The notes: generated by a model from the sequence alone, not told the origin. A DNA stretch of 64,000 nt from Halopseudomonas bauzanensis (GCF_900114735.1 NZ_FOUA01000007.1:62001-126000); one strand, 5' to 3'. Shown: positions 27,198 through 38,216, counted from the stretch's first letter. Translations and numbers: made by a program.

Positions 27198-30100
27198 TCA
27201 GAAATCGATGCGGTAGAAAAAATCCAGGGAGCTGACCAGGCCGCCAACGGCTTCCAGGTACAGGCGTTTGGTCAGATCGTAACGCACGGCCAACCGGTTT
27301 GCCTGTTCAAACACCCCTACACCATAGCGCAGACTCAACTTCTCGGTGAGATAGCCGGTGGCTACCACACTGGTTGTCAGGCCGCTGCCCTCGGTATCCA
27401 ACTGAAAATCATCAATACCGAGCGACCCGGCAATGTTCTTCGCCAGCGGCGTGCTACCGGCCATGCCCAGCGCCAGCGCGGCCTGACCCAAGACGTTGCT
27501 GTCACCGGTATCGGCACCCAGCGGGCGCCCGAGGATCAGGTAGGCCAACGCCTGCTCCTGGGCCATGCTCGGCTCAGAAAACACCTCGGATATGGGCGCA
27601 TCGGCCTGGCCGGTCAGGCGCAGGCCAGCGATGACATCATCGACCCGGCGGATGGCTTCGATATCCAGGTAGGGCTTGCTGATCGGGCCGGCGAACAGAA
27701 TCTGCGCCCGCCGCAATTCCAGGCGCTGGCCGTAGCCGCGAAAGCGTCCGTCCAGAATATTCAGGTTACCAGCGGCGGTCATGTTTTCGCGCACATGCAG
27801 CCGGCCACTGAGCCGGCCAGTGAGACCGAAGCCGCTGAAGTTCAGCTGATCACCGATCAGCAGCTGGATGCCCATGCTGATGCCCAGCGGCAGGGATTCT
27901 TCCGTCTCTTCGGTGGCACCGACAATCTCTGCGTCCGGTGACACTCGGACGGCGGCCGGCGGCAGCTCTCGCACGGTAATATCCCCCTCGGGAATCGCGA
28001 TGGTGCCGGTGAGCGCGAGGTTATTGTCGGCCAGACCGATATGCAGATCCGGGCTGGCCAACAGGTCAGCGTAGGGATCGACGCGGATTGGCAGGTTGGT
28101 ACCGGTCAGGCTGATATCCACGGCCAGGGCCGGTGCCCAGGCGGCGGTGCCGGCGAGCTGGCCCTGCCCTTCCCCGCTCTGCCATTGCCCATCGATCACG
28201 GCCTGCTGACCGGTGACACCCACCTGCATCCGCAACTGCTTGAAGCTGACCGGCAGCTCCGGTCCGCTGATTTCACCATTGCTCAGCAAAATATCGCCGT
28301 CTACTTGCGGCTCGGTGAGCGTCCCGGCCAAGGTGCCGCGGCCAATCAGGTCTCCGTTGAGCGTGTCGACCTGCGGCAGGAAGGGTCGCAGGATATCCAG
28401 TTGCACATCGCGCAGATCGAAGCGGCCGTCGAGACGCTGGGCGCCGCCGGGGTCGGCAATATCGGCCTGGACATCAAGATTGCCGAGCCCGTCACTGACC
28501 AACTGCAGCCGACTACGGGCCTGCTCGGGATCGAGCTGGATGGTGAATTCCAGGTTTTCGTAGGGGAAGGTCAATGGCTGGTCCGGGTTGTTGACCCGCA
28601 GCTCACCGTTACGGCTACTGACCACCACGTTGGCCCGTGGCTCGGCACCCACCGCCTGGCGAAATTGCGCTTCGGCATTGAGCGTTGCATCCCAGATCAG
28701 GTCATCCGGCAGCCATTCCTGCAACGAGGCCAGCGGGAAATCGGTGAGTCTGAGATTTACCTGCCGGTCGGGCATCAACCGTTGTTCGCCATTGAAACAG
28801 AGCTGGCTCTGCAGGTGACTCCAGCAGTGGGCGCCCAGACGCAGTTCGCCATTGGCCAAGCGATAGTTCAGGGCTGCGGAGTCGTTCAGTTGCCAGACCA
28901 TGTCTTCAGCGGCGATGCTGGCGTCGCGCAACTGGCCCTGCCAGCGTTCGTCATTCAGGCTGCCGGTCAGGCTCGTATCCAGATCCACCAGGCCGCCTTG
29001 CAGATCAATCGCCAGCTGATGCGATGCCCGGGTGCCGTCAAGTACCAGGCTGAGGTTGCCCAGCCGGGTATCACCGTTGCGCAGGCGGCTGGCAGAAAGG
29101 GTCAGATTGCCGGGCAACTGATCATTGAGCGTGACCCGGCCGTCAGCGCTGAGCGCCGCCAGGCCGAAATCGGCATAGCCCATCCGCTCACCCTGCAATG
29201 CCAGCGTCACGGTCGGTTCATTTGCCGATCCCGATGCCTCGGCGTTACCTACCAGACTGCCAGACAGCCCCGGCCACAGCGTTGCCATGCGCGCCAGGTT
29301 GATATCGAAGCGGCCTTCTACGGTCTGCCCCCAGTGCCCTGCACCACGGATACGGTTGTCACCCTGGCGCAGCTCCAGATCGGTGATCTGCCAGCCCGTT
29401 TCGGCGCTTGCCACAGCGCCGGATAGGGCCAGGGGCTGGCGTCGCAAGGTGCCGCTCAAGTCCCAGTCGGCAGTCAGTTGCAGTTGCTCATCGCGGATAC
29501 TGCCGGAGCTGGTTACCGGGCCATTCAGCGAGCCGGGCAACTCGGCTGCGAACATCTGCGGATTGAGCTCTTGCAACAGCAGTCTGACGTCCCAGGCAAT
29601 GCCATCGAGCAGGCTCAGCGCCGCTTCACCAGTGAGGCTGCCTTGCTCGGTGGTCAGCGCCAAGGGGGCGATATCGATATGTTCCGGGGTTCCGCTGAGG
29701 GCCAGTTGCAGATCGGCCTCCTGCTCTCCCACCCCGCCGAGTTGCGCCTGCAGTGCCGCGTCGAATGCCATATCCCGCAGATTGGCCTCAAGATCCAATT
29801 GGTGCACTTCCAGCGGTCCGATATCCTGCGGATACAACCATTGCCACGGAAACTGTTGCATGGCGAGCTGCGCATCGGCGGTGAGTACGTCAGACCAGCC
29901 AGCATTGGCTGTGAGCCTGAGTTCCCGTTCCGGCTGCTCAGCCACGACCAGATGCAAGTTCAGGTCGGATACGCCGGTGCTCGTGGCCTGGCCGCGTACG
30001 GTGAGGTCTATCCTGCCACCTTCCCCCGGCAAATGGCTGTCGGCCTGCAATGCGATGCCTCTCTCCAGATCACCGGCCAGGTTCACCACCAGGTCGTTCA

Positions 30101-30920
30101 GGGTCAGGCTGGGCGGCAGAGACTCTAGCGCCAGAAAAGAAGGCTCGCCGCGCCACTGGGCTGTCAGCGGCAGCTCGGCTTGCAGTGGTTGGACGTCAGC
30201 GGTCAGCACGCCGGACAGATAACCGCTGCTGCGGGCTTCCAGCTGCAGCTGGGCAACGCTTCCATCGATGCGGGCCTGCAGCTCCCAAGGGCGTTCATCC
30301 ATCGGCGGCAAGGTCAGTGCGGTTACCACCCGCAGCGGCCAGTCGCCGCTCATGCGCAGATCGCCTTCCAGGTCCCAGGTCAGGTCGGGCCCCTGACCGC
30401 TGAAGTGGGAGATATGCAGCTGGTCGCCGCTGAGCTGAGCCTGCAGGGAAATATCGTGAAGCAGCGCTTCTTCGCCGTTCACCCACACCTCACCGATGCG
30501 CGCTTCCTGCAATTGTATGCCCAGGGGCAGGCGGATCTCCGGCAGGGTGATGTCCTGCCGTGGCTCGTCCGGCTCATCCGAGGGGGTGGTGTGTACCTGA
30601 ATGCGCTCCGCCGAGAGCAGGTCGATGCACAGGCGTTTGCCGCGCAGGCAGCCGGGTGTCCAGGCCAGTTCCAGCTCATCAATGGTCAGTTCGATACCAG
30701 TGTCACGCCAGGCCACCTGGGAAAAATGCCAGCCCTGCCACAACTGCCCGCCACTGAACTCCAACTGCAGGCGCGGCTCCAGTTCCGGCAGCTTGCCAAA
30801 CAGCCATCGATTGGCCCCTTCGCTGGACAGCACCGCCAGCAGGATCGCCACCAACAGCACAGGCACTGCCAATAGAATGAGCAGCCCGCGCAACAGCGCC
30901 TTGAGTAGAAACCCCGTCAC
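27198..30920 (-). CDS. tamB: TamB, inner-membrane translocation and assembly module protein
   Basis: 1240 residues. An N-terminal membrane anchor (FLLKALLRGLLILLAVPVLLVAILLAVL) is followed by a very long beta-rich, amphipathic region of the AsmA/TamB/YhdP type and a C-terminal DUF490/TamB domain (RREAQILFAGPISKPYLDIEAIR-type stretch, LAYLILGRPLG, YGVGVFEQANRLAVRYDLT). It bridges the periplasm and works with TamA in outer-membrane protein insertion or phospholipid transport. Its start overlaps the tamA stop by 4 bases (ATGA). Confidence 0.95.
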   Translation of the reverse strand: MTGFLLKALLRGLLILLAVPVLLVAILLAVLSSEGANRWLFGKLPELEPRLQLEFSGGQLWQGWHFSQVAWRDTGIELTIDELELAWTPGCLRGKRLCIDLLSAERIQVHTTPSDEPDEPRQDITLPEIRLPLGIQLQEARIGEVWVNGEEALLHDISLQAQLSGDQLHISHFSGQGPDLTWDLEGDLRMSGDWPLRVVTALTLPPMDERPWELQARIDGSVAQLQLEARSSGYLSGVLTADVQPLQAELPLTAQWRGEPSFLALESLPPSLTLNDLVVNLAGDLERGIALQADSHLPGEGGRIDLTVRGQATSTGVSDLNLHLVVAEQPERELRLTANAGWSDVLTADAQLAMQQFPWQWLYPQDIGPLEVHQLDLEANLRDMAFDAALQAQLGGVGEQEADLQLALSGTPEHIDIAPLALTTEQGSLTGEAALSLLDGIAWDVRLLLQELNPQMFAAELPGSLNGPVTSSGSIRDEQLQLTADWDLSGTLRRQPLALSGAVASAETGWQITDLELRQGDNRIRGAGHWGQTVEGRFDINLARMATLWPGLSGSLVGNAEASGSANEPTVTLALQGERMGYADFGLAALSADGRVTLNDQLPGNLTLSASRLRNGDTRLGNLSLVLDGTRASHQLAIDLQGGLVDLDTSLTGSLNDERWQGQLRDASIAAEDMVWQLNDSAALNYRLANGELRLGAHCWSHLQSQLCFNGEQRLMPDRQVNLRLTDFPLASLQEWLPDDLIWDATLNAEAQFRQAVGAEPRANVVVSSRNGELRVNNPDQPLTFPYENLEFTIQLDPEQARSRLQLVSDGLGNLDVQADIADPGGAQRLDGRFDLRDVQLDILRPFLPQVDTLNGDLIGRGTLAGTLTEPQVDGDILLSNGEISGPELPVSFKQLRMQVGVTGQQAVIDGQWQSGEGQGQLAGTAAWAPALAVDISLTGTNLPIRVDPYADLLASPDLHIGLADNNLALTGTIAIPEGDITVRELPPAAVRVSPDAEIVGATEETEESLPLGISMGIQLLIGDQLNFSGFGLTGRLSGRLHVRENMTAAGNLNILDGRFRGYGQRLELRRAQILFAGPISKPYLDIEAIRRVDDVIAGLRLTGQADAPISEVFSEPSMAQEQALAYLILGRPLGADTGDSNVLGQAALALGMAGSTPLAKNIAGSLGIDDFQLDTEGSGLTTSVVATGYLTEKLSLRYGVGVFEQANRLAVRYDLTKRLYLEAVGGLVSSLDFFYRIDF

Positions 30921-32623
30921 AGTTCGGCACCCATGGAGAAGTGTATGCGGAAGCCCTCATCCGGATCGCTCATAGACCTGGCCAGATCCAGGCGGATCGG
31001 GCCTACCGGCGAGACCCAGCGTATGCCTACCCCGGTGCTGGTCTTCATCGGGCCTTTCCAGCTGTCCACCGCATTACCGTGGTCTATGAACACTGCCGCG
31101 CGCCATTTGGGGCGGAACTCGTATTGGTATTCCCCGCTGGTGGCCAGCAGGTAGCGCCCGCCTATACGCTCGCCAGTATCATCGGTAGGTGCCAGGGTAC
31201 GGTAATCGTAACCACGTACGCTCTGGTCACCACCGGCAAAGAAGCGCAGCGATGGCGGCACGCTGGAAAAGCCATCGCTGGCGATGCCGCCGACCTGGGC
31301 GCGGGTCAGGAAACGGTGGTTGTCCCACAGGGTATACAGCCCCTTGGCAGCGAGATTCAGGCGCAGGAAGTCGATATCGGAAAGGATGCCGGCCTTGGCG
31401 CCCTGCAGATCCATCATCAGACTGTAGCCGCGGCTCGGGTCCATGCTGTTGTCGCTGACGGTACGCTGAAAGCCGAGGCTGGGAATCAGCAGAGTGCTGC
31501 GGCCGGAGTCGTCGCCGAGCGAATAGCGTTCCTGCTCCAGGCGCAGACCGATGCTGCGGTTCCAGCCGTTCTCCAACCGTCGCTGCAACAAGCCGCCGAT
31601 GACCATGCTCTGGCTTTCGGTATCGTCGATATCCTCGCGCTGCCAGCCGGAGAAGAAGCGCAGATGGCTGGACTGAGGCGGCGTGAGAGGGATCTGATAC
31701 CAGGACGTTATCTTCTGTCGGGGGGCAGACACCTCCAGCTCGGCGCCACGACTGTGCCCTCGGGAATTGAGCCAATGCTGCGTCCAGTCAGCCTTCACGC
31801 GCGGCCCTACGTCGGTGGAAAAACCGCCACCGAAGCCCAGCGAGTGGGGCTTGCGCGCCTTGAGTTGGGCCTGCACAGGGATTATCCCATCCACCGCAAG
31901 ATCAGCCGGTGCGGTAACCTGCACCGCTTCGAAGTAACCACTGGATAGCAGCTCGCGATTGAACTCGGCAATCAAATCCGCCTCGTAGGGTACCCCATAG
32001 CGAAACGGCACCATGCGCTGCAGCAGATCGGCATCGAAAGGCGTTTCGGAAAAGCTCACCTCACCGAGGCTGTAGCGTTCTCCGGTGTCATAGCGAAGAA
32101 TGATATCCGCCAGATTGTCTTCGACATCGATCAGCAGCCGGTTTTCCAGAAACTCGGCGGAAAAATAGCCGTGCTGCAAAGCCTGGTTCTGCAGCAGACT
32201 CTTGGTGTCTTCATAATGGCCATGGTGCAGCTGCGCGCCGGGCATCATGTGGCGGCTGAGGGGGAAGTTGAAATAGTCCGCATCCTGGCCCGCCCCGCTT
32301 ACCTCCAGGGTCACGTTATCCAGCCGCACGGGCTCGCCCAGGGTCACTTCCAGCAGCAGCACCGGGTCGGTATCCTCGCCGGTGACCCGCGGGCGTACCC
32401 GGGCATGGTAATAACCCAGTGCCTGAAGCGCGCTGAGTGCCTGCTCCCGGCTGGACCGGGCCAGGCGCCACATGGCTTCGCGGCTGGTGGCCGTCACAGG
32501 CCCGATGAAGGCCTCAATATTCTTGCGGGCCGCATCATTGCGTGGCTCGACCTGCACCTCGAGTTCCGCATGGGCGACCGTGGTGAACAGCAGTAGAGCC
32601 AGCAATATGGAAAAACGGACCAT
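30917..32623 (-). CDS. tamA: TamA, Omp85-family outer-membrane translocation protein
   Basis: 568 residues from the ATG at 32623, where a signal peptide [19 protein letters not shown] begins; ATGs at 32638 and 32641 are possible but weakly supported. Three POTRA domains (about 25-260) are followed by a 16-strand Omp85 barrel with the characteristic [15 protein letters not shown] lid-lock motif and C-terminal IHFSMGAEL. Coupled to tamB by a 4-base overlap. It is divergent from xthA. Confidence 0.95.
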   Translation of the reverse strand: MVRFSILLALLLFTTVAHAELEVQVEPRNDAARKNIEAFIGPVTATSREAMWRLARSSREQALSALQALGYYHARVRPRVTGEDTDPVLLLEVTLGEPVRLDNVTLEVSGAGQDADYFNFPLSRHMMPGAQLHHGHYEDTKSLLQNQALQHGYFSAEFLENRLLIDVEDNLADIILRYDTGERYSLGEVSFSETPFDADLLQRMVPFRYGVPYEADLIAEFNRELLSSGYFEAVQVTAPADLAVDGIIPVQAQLKARKPHSLGFGGGFSTDVGPRVKADWTQHWLNSRGHSRGAELEVSAPRQKITSWYQIPLTPPQSSHLRFFSGWQREDIDDTESQSMVIGGLLQRRLENGWNRSIGLRLEQERYSLGDDSGRSTLLIPSLGFQRTVSDNSMDPSRGYSLMMDLQGAKAGILSDIDFLRLNLAAKGLYTLWDNHRFLTRAQVGGIASDGFSSVPPSLRFFAGGDQSVRGYDYRTLAPTDDTGERIGGRYLLATSGEYQYEFRPKWRAAVFIDHGNAVDSWKGPMKTSTGVGIRWVSPVGPIRLDLARSMSDPDEGFRIHFSMGAEL

Positions 32624-32781
32624 TTTCTGTTCCAGCATCAATATGGCATCGTGGTTCAGCGTTTCCTAACCTGCCGGACGGGTTGGTGCGGCCAACTTGC
32701 CGCCGGGGAATGCTAACATGCAGACCGCCTCTGGCCGATACGCATTCCGGCTTTCCCGTTTTCTTCAGGATAGGAATTTTG

Positions 32782-33597
32782 ATGAAAGTTGTCTCGTTCA
32801 ATATCAACGGCTTGCGCGCCCGCCCTCACCAGTTGCAGGAGCTGGTCAGCAAGCACTCGCCCGATGTCATCGGTCTTCAGGAAACCAAGGTGGATGACCC
32901 TGCGTTTCCGCTGGAGTCGGTTCAGGCATTGGGTTATCACGTGCATTTTCATGGTCAGAAAGGCCATTACGGCGTGGCGCTGCTGACCCGCGAAGAGCCG
33001 CTGTGGGTACGCAAGGGGCTGCCCAATGATGGTGAGGAGGCACAATGCCGCATGATCAGTGCCGCCCTGCCCTGCGCTGATGGCTCGCCGCTGGTTGTAT
33101 TCAATGGCTACTTCCCCCAGGGCGAAAGCCGGGCTCATCCCATCAAGTTTCCGGCCAAGACCAGGTTCTATGCGGATCTGCAGGAGCATCTGCAGCAGGA
33201 TTATGCGGCCGATCAGCGGATCGTGGTCATGGGGGATCTGAATATTTCGCCACAGGATTGCGATATCGGTATCGGCGAAGCCAACGCCAAACGCTGGTTG
33301 CGTACCGGCAAGTGCAGCTTTTTGCCCGAGGAGCGCGAGTGGCTCCAGCGGCTCAAGGACTGGGGGCTGGTCGATACCTTCCGGCATATGAATCCCGCGG
33401 TGAATGATCGGTTCAGCTGGTTCGACTACCGCAGCCGCGGCTTCGAGGATGACCCCAAACGCGGCCTGCGCATCGACCTGGTAATGGCCAGCCGCGGTCT
33501 GATCGACCAATGTGTCGATACCGGCATCGACTATGACATCCGTGCCATGGAAAAGCCGTCGGACCATGCGCCGGTGTGGGCCAGCTTCAACGTCTGA
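32782..33597 (+). CDS. xthA: Exodeoxyribonuclease III
   Basis: 271-residue AP endonuclease/3'-exonuclease of base-excision repair. Motifs: catalytic Glu34 in GLQETKV, YFPQGE, GDLNISP and the C-terminal SDHAPVW. The ATG at 32782, behind AGGA, gives the canonical [14 protein letters not shown] start; the frame is open upstream but not coding-like. It is divergent from tamA and convergent with clpA. Confidence 0.97.
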   Translation: MKVVSFNINGLRARPHQLQELVSKHSPDVIGLQETKVDDPAFPLESVQALGYHVHFHGQKGHYGVALLTREEPLWVRKGLPNDGEEAQCRMISAALPCADGSPLVVFNGYFPQGESRAHPIKFPAKTRFYADLQEHLQQDYAADQRIVVMGDLNISPQDCDIGIGEANAKRWLRTGKCSFLPEEREWLQRLKDWGLVDTFRHMNPAVNDRFSWFDYRSRGFEDDPKRGLRIDLVMASRGLIDQCVDTGIDYDIRAMEKPSDHAPVWASFNV

Positions 33598-33607
33598 GGC
33601 GCCCAAT

Positions 33608-33633
33608 CAGCGGAGCCGTTTCCGGCTCCGCTG
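33608..33633. terminator. Hairpin between convergent xthA and clpA
   Basis: CAGCGGAGCCG and CGGCTCCGCTG form an 11-bp stem with the loop TTTC, 10 bases past each of the two stop codons. It lacks T-runs but is placed symmetrically as a shared end signal. Confidence 0.55.
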
Positions 33634-33642
33634 CCAGGCCGG

Positions 33643-35910
33643 TCAGGCCATCTCTTCTTCTGGCACATCCAGCACCAGCTCGCCGTCGCGCAGGGTGACA
33701 TGCACGGTGCCGCCATGCTCGGCCAGATCACCAAACAGGATCTGCTCTGCCAGCGGCCGCTTGATCCGGTCCTGGATCAGGCGTGCCATGGGCCGCGCAC
33801 CCATCAGCGGGTCGTAACCATGTTCCACCAGCCAGTTACGAGCGTCTTCATCCACGTCCAGCAGTACATGCTTGTCTTCCAGCTGGGCCTGTAGTTCGGT
33901 GAGGAACTTGTCCACCACGAACTTGACGCTGTCGTGGCTGAGCCGGCCAAACTGAATGATGGCATCCAGGCGGTTGCGGAACTCAGGCGTGAAGGTCTTC
34001 TTGATCACCTCCATTGCATCGGTGGTGTGGTCCTGGGTGGTGAAGCCGATCGACGACCGGGCCATGGACTCTGCCCCGGCGTTGGTGGTCAGCACGATGA
34101 TCACGTTGCGGAAATCCGCCTTGCGACCATTGTTGTCGGTCAGCGTACCGTGGTCCATGACCTGCAGCAGCAGATTGAAGACTTCCGGATGGGCCTTCTC
34201 GATTTCGTCCAACAGCAATACGCAGTGCGGCGTCTTGTTGATCGCCTCGGTGAGCAGACCGCCCTGATCGAAGCCGACGTAACCCGGAGGCGCGCCAATC
34301 AGCCGTGATACGGTATGCCGCTCCATGTATTCGGACATGTCGAAGCGCAGCAACTCCACCCCCAGGCTCTTGGCGAGCTGGCGAGTCACTTCGGTCTTGC
34401 CCACCCCGGTCGGGCCGGCGAACAGGAACGAGCCTACCGGCTTGTCGGCGGACTTCAGCCCGGCGCGGGACAACTTGATGGCTGTGCTGAGCGCATCGAT
34501 GGCCTGGTCCTGGCCAAATACCACCAACTTCAGGTCTCGCTCCAGATTCTTCAGCAGTTCCTTGTCGCTGGTGGAGACATGCTTGGGTGGAATCCGTGCG
34601 ATCTTCGCGACGATGGCTTCCACTTCGGCAACGTCGATGCACTCGGGCCGCTCATCCTGCGGCTTGAGACGCTGGTAGGCTCCTGCCTCGTCAATCACAT
34701 CGATGGCCTTGTCCGGCATGTGCCGATCATTGATATAACGGTCGGCCAGTTCCGCCGCCGCCTTCAGCGAATCGTCGGTATAGCGGATGCCATGGTGGTC
34801 CTCGAAGCGGCTGCGCAGCCCCTTGAGAATCTGGATGGTGTCGCTGACGGAAGGCTCGGCCACATCGACTTTCTGAAAACGCCGCGCCAGGGCCCGGTCT
34901 TTCTCGAAAATGCCGCGAAATTCCTGGAAGGTGGTCGAACCAATGCAGCGAATTTCGCCTGAGGACAGCAGCGGCTTGAGCAGATTGGACGCATCCATCA
35001 CCCCGCCGGATGCGGCGCCCGCGCCGATGATGGTATGAATTTCGTCAATGAACAGGATCGCCTGGGGACGCTTCTTCAGCGCCTTGAGCAGCGCCTTGAA
35101 GCGCTTCTCGAAATCGCCCCGGTACTTGGTACCTGCCAGCAGCGCACCGAGATCCAGCGAGTACACCACTGCCTCAGTGAGAATGTCCGGCACTTCGCCA
35201 TCGACGATACGCTTGGCCAGCCCTTCGGCGATAGCCGTCTTGCCGACGCCGGCCTCACCGACCAGCAGCGGGTTGTTCTTGCGTCGCCGCACCAGGATTT
35301 GCGCCACCCGCTCGACTTCCGCTGCACGGCCGACCAACGGATCGATCCGCCCCAGCCGCGCCTGCTCGTTCAGGTTGCTGGCGTAGGACTCCAAAGGATT
35401 ATTAGCGGCCACCGCCTCGCCACCCTCCTCATCAAGGTTCTCCTGCTCGGCCTGCATGCTCTCGTTATCATCGGCCACCTTGGAGATGCCATGGGAGATG
35501 AAATTGACGATGTCGATGCGGGCGATGTGTTGTTGCTTGAGGAAGAACACCGCCTGGCTTTCTTGCTCACTGAAGATCGCAGCCAGCACGTTGGCGCCAT
35601 TCACTTCGCCTTTGCCGGAGCTCTGGACGTGGAACACGGCGCGCTGCAATACGCGCTGAAAGCCCAGCGTGGGTTGGGTTTCGCGCTCGATGTCCTGGGT
35701 TGGAATCAAGGGTGTGGTGGAGTCGATGAACTCGGTCAGTTCCCGACGCAGCCGGTCCATGTCCGCACCGCATGCCCGCAGCACGGCCACGGCGGCCTGG
35801 TTATCGAGCAAGGCCAGCAGCAGATGCTCGACAGTCATGAATTCGTGGCGTTTGCTGCGAGCATCCTTGAACGCCAGGTTCAGGGTGATCTCCAGATCTC
35901 GATTTAGCAT
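33643..35910 (-). CDS. clpA: ATP-dependent Clp protease ATP-binding subunit ClpA
   Basis: 755-residue AAA+ unfoldase partner of ClpP. An N-domain with two Clp-N repeats (about 1-145) binds ClpS. The first AAA module has Walker A GEAGVGKT (about 213) and Walker B ILFIDEIH; the second has GPTGVGKT (about 490) and VLLLDEIE. The ClpP-contact loop reads SSIGFTT, the IGF form. It lies 34 bases downstream of clpS on the same strand. The pair degrades N-end-rule substrates and SsrA-tagged proteins. Confidence 0.97.
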   Translation of the reverse strand: MLNRDLEITLNLAFKDARSKRHEFMTVEHLLLALLDNQAAVAVLRACGADMDRLRRELTEFIDSTTPLIPTQDIERETQPTLGFQRVLQRAVFHVQSSGKGEVNGANVLAAIFSEQESQAVFFLKQQHIARIDIVNFISHGISKVADDNESMQAEQENLDEEGGEAVAANNPLESYASNLNEQARLGRIDPLVGRAAEVERVAQILVRRRKNNPLLVGEAGVGKTAIAEGLAKRIVDGEVPDILTEAVVYSLDLGALLAGTKYRGDFEKRFKALLKALKKRPQAILFIDEIHTIIGAGAASGGVMDASNLLKPLLSSGEIRCIGSTTFQEFRGIFEKDRALARRFQKVDVAEPSVSDTIQILKGLRSRFEDHHGIRYTDDSLKAAAELADRYINDRHMPDKAIDVIDEAGAYQRLKPQDERPECIDVAEVEAIVAKIARIPPKHVSTSDKELLKNLERDLKLVVFGQDQAIDALSTAIKLSRAGLKSADKPVGSFLFAGPTGVGKTEVTRQLAKSLGVELLRFDMSEYMERHTVSRLIGAPPGYVGFDQGGLLTEAINKTPHCVLLLDEIEKAHPEVFNLLLQVMDHGTLTDNNGRKADFRNVIIVLTTNAGAESMARSSIGFTTQDHTTDAMEVIKKTFTPEFRNRLDAIIQFGRLSHDSVKFVVDKFLTELQAQLEDKHVLLDVDEDARNWLVEHGYDPLMGARPMARLIQDRIKRPLAEQILFGDLAEHGGTVHVTLRDGELVLDVPEEEMA

Positions 35911-35944
35911 ACTGCCCCCTCATTGTGCGACTCTGGTCGCTCTA

Positions 35945-36295
35945 TTACGCTTCGCGTTCTATCTGACACATCAACGGGTGCTGACATTCCCTGGCATATT
36001 CATTTACCTGAGCCGCCTTGGTCTCGGCAATATCCCGAGAATAGACGCCACATACGGCTCTGCCCTCAGTATGGACCCTGAGCATGATCTGTGTAGCCTT
36101 TTCCCGATTCAGCATGAAGAAGACCTCCAATACCTCCACGACGAAATCCATCGGCGTGTAATCGTCATTGAGCATAATGACCTGATAGCGTGCCGGCGGC
36201 TGCAGTTCCGGTTTGCCGGTTTGTACCGCCAGACCATCATCTTCTTCGTGCTCCGGCTGCCCCGGCTCCTGCATGAACGTTAGTTGAGTTTCCAT
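35945..36295 (-). CDS. clpS: ClpS, ATP-dependent Clp protease adaptor
   Basis: 116-residue N-recognin that delivers proteins with N-terminal Leu, Phe, Trp or Tyr to ClpA. The binding-pocket motif is [15 protein letters not shown], with the later [20 protein letters not shown] region. An acidic flexible N-terminal tail (QPEHEEDDG) is normal for the family. It is upstream of clpA and divergent from cspD over a 215-base region. Confidence 0.97.
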   Translation of the reverse strand: METQLTFMQEPGQPEHEEDDGLAVQTGKPELQPPARYQVIMLNDDYTPMDFVVEVLEVFFMLNREKATQIMLRVHTEGRAVCGVYSRDIAETKAAQVNEYARECQHPLMCQIEREA

Positions 36296-36510
36296 CGTTG
36301 CAAATGTCTTTTGATCACATGGTGTATGTCAGGCTACAGGCAAAATGTGCACTGGTACACAGCTTGCCTGTACCCGCCTTGACTTATCTCGATTCAATGT
36401 TAATAAGTGTAACAAGCCTGATACGTAATCCGTCATTCTCCGACATTCCGTGTCATGTGAGGTCACAGCAGGATTCACTACCCAGTATGGGGACAGCAGA
36501 GGAAAGCAGT

Positions 36511-36774
36511 ATGGAGATAGGTAAGGTCAAATGGTTCAACAATGCCAAAGGCTATGGTTTCGTGGTAGCCAATGGTCGCAATGAAGACCTTTTTGCCCAC
36601 TACTCAGCTATCCAGATGGATGGGTACCGAACGCTCAAGGCAGGCCAGCCTGTACAGTTCGACATCATCCAGGGTCCGAAGGGCCTGCATGCAGTCAATA
36701 TCCAGGCCGTTGGTGAGCCGGTTCGCAAATCGGCTGAAATGACCGAAGCGGCTCCGGTGGCGACGCTTGTTTAA
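36511..36774 (+). CDS. cspD: CspD-like cold-shock-domain protein
   Basis: 87 residues from ATG 36511, behind GAGGAAA; the frame is open back to 36298 but that part is not Csp-like. RNA-binding motifs are KGYGFV and DLFAHYS. The C-terminal tail (VGEPVRKSAEMTEAAPVATLV) is longer than in CspA and fits CspD, a stationary-phase inhibitor of replication and translation. In E. coli too, cspD is divergent from clpS. It ends 45 bases before a strong terminator shared with icd. Confidence 0.93.
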   Translation: MEIGKVKWFNNAKGYGFVVANGRNEDLFAHYSAIQMDGYRTLKAGQPVQFDIIQGPKGLHAVNIQAVGEPVRKSAEMTEAAPVATLV

Positions 36775-36818
36775 CTGACACCTGCCCGCGTGTTCCTCGC
36801 TGTACCGGGCACTCTTAC

Positions 36819-36850
36819 ACAAACAAGCCGGCATTTGCCGGCTTGTTTGT
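36819..36850. terminator. Bidirectional intrinsic terminator between cspD and icd
   Basis: A 14-bp perfect stem (36819-36832 and 36837-36850) around the loop ATTT, with a GCCGGC base and A/T-rich outer pairs. It serves the convergent cspD (+) and icd (-) genes, ending 25 bases from the icd stop. Confidence 0.85.
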
Positions 36851-36874
36851 TATTGCTTCTGACTGCCGCTTGAA

Positions 36875-38131
36875 TTACATCGCAGCGATCAGATCATCAC
36901 CGAACTCGGAGCACTTGCGCAGGACGGCACCGTCCATCAGACGCTCGAAGTCATAGGTAACGGTCTTGTTGGCGATGGCGCCTTCAGTACCCTTGATGAT
37001 CAGGTCAGCCGCTTCTACCCAACCCATGTGGCGCAGCATCATTTCTGCGGACAGGATCAGCGAACCAGGGTTGACCTTGTCCTGACCGGCGTACTTGGGT
37101 GCAGTACCGTGGGTCGCTTCGAACATGGCAACCGAGTCGGACAGGTTGGCGCCCGGAGCAATACCAATACCGCCCACTTCGGCAGCCAGTGCGTCGGACA
37201 GGTAATCACCGTTCAGGTTCAGGGTAGCGATAACGTCATACTCGGCCGGGCGCAGCAGGATCTGTTGCAGCATGGCGTCGGCAATGGCGTCTTTCACGAC
37301 GATGTTCTTGCCGGTGTTCGGGTTCTTGAACTGCATCCACGGACCGCCGTCCAGCAGCTCGGCACCGAACTCGTCACGAGCGACTTCATAGCCCCACTCT
37401 TTGAAGGCACCTTCGGTGAACTTCATGATGTTGCCCTTGTGCACGATGGTCACGGAGCTACGATCATTGTCCACTGCGTACTGCAGAGCCTGGCGCATCA
37501 GGCGCTTGGTGCCCTGCTCGGAAACCGGCTTGATGCCAATGCCGCAGCCTTCGGTAAAGCGGATCTTGGTAACGCCCATTTCCTCGGTGAGGAACTTGAT
37601 GACTTTCTTCGCTTCGGGGGAGTCGGCTTTCCACTCGACACCAGCGTAGATGTCTTCGGAGTTCTCACGGAAGATGACCATGTCGACGTCGCCGGGGTTC
37701 TTGACCGGGCTGGGTACGCCGGTGAACCAACGAACCGGACGCTGGCAGACGTACAGGTCCAGCTGCTGGCGCAGAGCTACGTTCAAGGAGCGGATACCGC
37801 CGCCTACCGGCGTGGTCAGGGGGCCCTTGATGGAAACAACGTAGTCCTTGACTGCATCCAGGGTTTCTTCCGGCAGCCAGGTGTCCTGGTCGTAGACCTG
37901 GGTGGCTTTCTCGCCGGCGAACACTTCCATCCAGGAGATCTTGCGCTTGCCACCGTAGGCTTTTTCCACGGCCGCATCGACTACCTTGATCATGACCGGG
38001 GAAATATCAACGCCGATCCCATCACCTTCGATGTAAGGGATGATCGGGTTGGCAGGAACATTCAGGGTGAAGTCGGCGTTGACGGTAATTTTGTCGCCGC
38101 TCGCCGGCACCTGGATCTTTTGGTATCCCAT
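36875..38131 (-). CDS. icd: NADP-dependent isocitrate dehydrogenase (homodimeric type)
   Basis: 418 residues, E. coli Icd type. It oxidatively decarboxylates isocitrate to 2-oxoglutarate. The phosphorylation-loop Ser115 in [13 protein letters not shown] is kept, so inactivation by AceK kinase/phosphatase is possible though aceK is not in this window. Other motifs: [10 protein letters not shown] and [17 protein letters not shown]. From memory, P. aeruginosa carries a second, monomeric isocitrate dehydrogenase gene (idh) beside icd; none is here. Two TGTAG dyads lie upstream. Confidence 0.97.
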   Translation of the reverse strand: MGYQKIQVPASGDKITVNADFTLNVPANPIIPYIEGDGIGVDISPVMIKVVDAAVEKAYGGKRKISWMEVFAGEKATQVYDQDTWLPEETLDAVKDYVVSIKGPLTTPVGGGIRSLNVALRQQLDLYVCQRPVRWFTGVPSPVKNPGDVDMVIFRENSEDIYAGVEWKADSPEAKKVIKFLTEEMGVTKIRFTEGCGIGIKPVSEQGTKRLMRQALQYAVDNDRSSVTIVHKGNIMKFTEGAFKEWGYEVARDEFGAELLDGGPWMQFKNPNTGKNIVVKDAIADAMLQQILLRPAEYDVIATLNLNGDYLSDALAAEVGGIGIAPGANLSDSVAMFEATHGTAPKYAGQDKVNPGSLILSAEMMLRHMGWVEAADLIIKGTEGAIANKTVTYDFERLMDGAVLRKCSEFGDDLIAAM

Positions 38132-38216
38132 TTGTGACTCCGTTGTGTGTCGTTGTCAGTGAAGACCCGGACGGTTGGTCCGAATCGGAAGAATACGGAT
38201 TTGGTGGGCCGTATTG

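Noticed and set aside
36456..36467. TGTGAGGTCACA palindrome between clpS and cspD, looking like a Vfr/CRP site
   Set aside because: The CRP-type site needs a 6-base spacer between TGTGA and TCACA; here it is 2, so the match is superficial.
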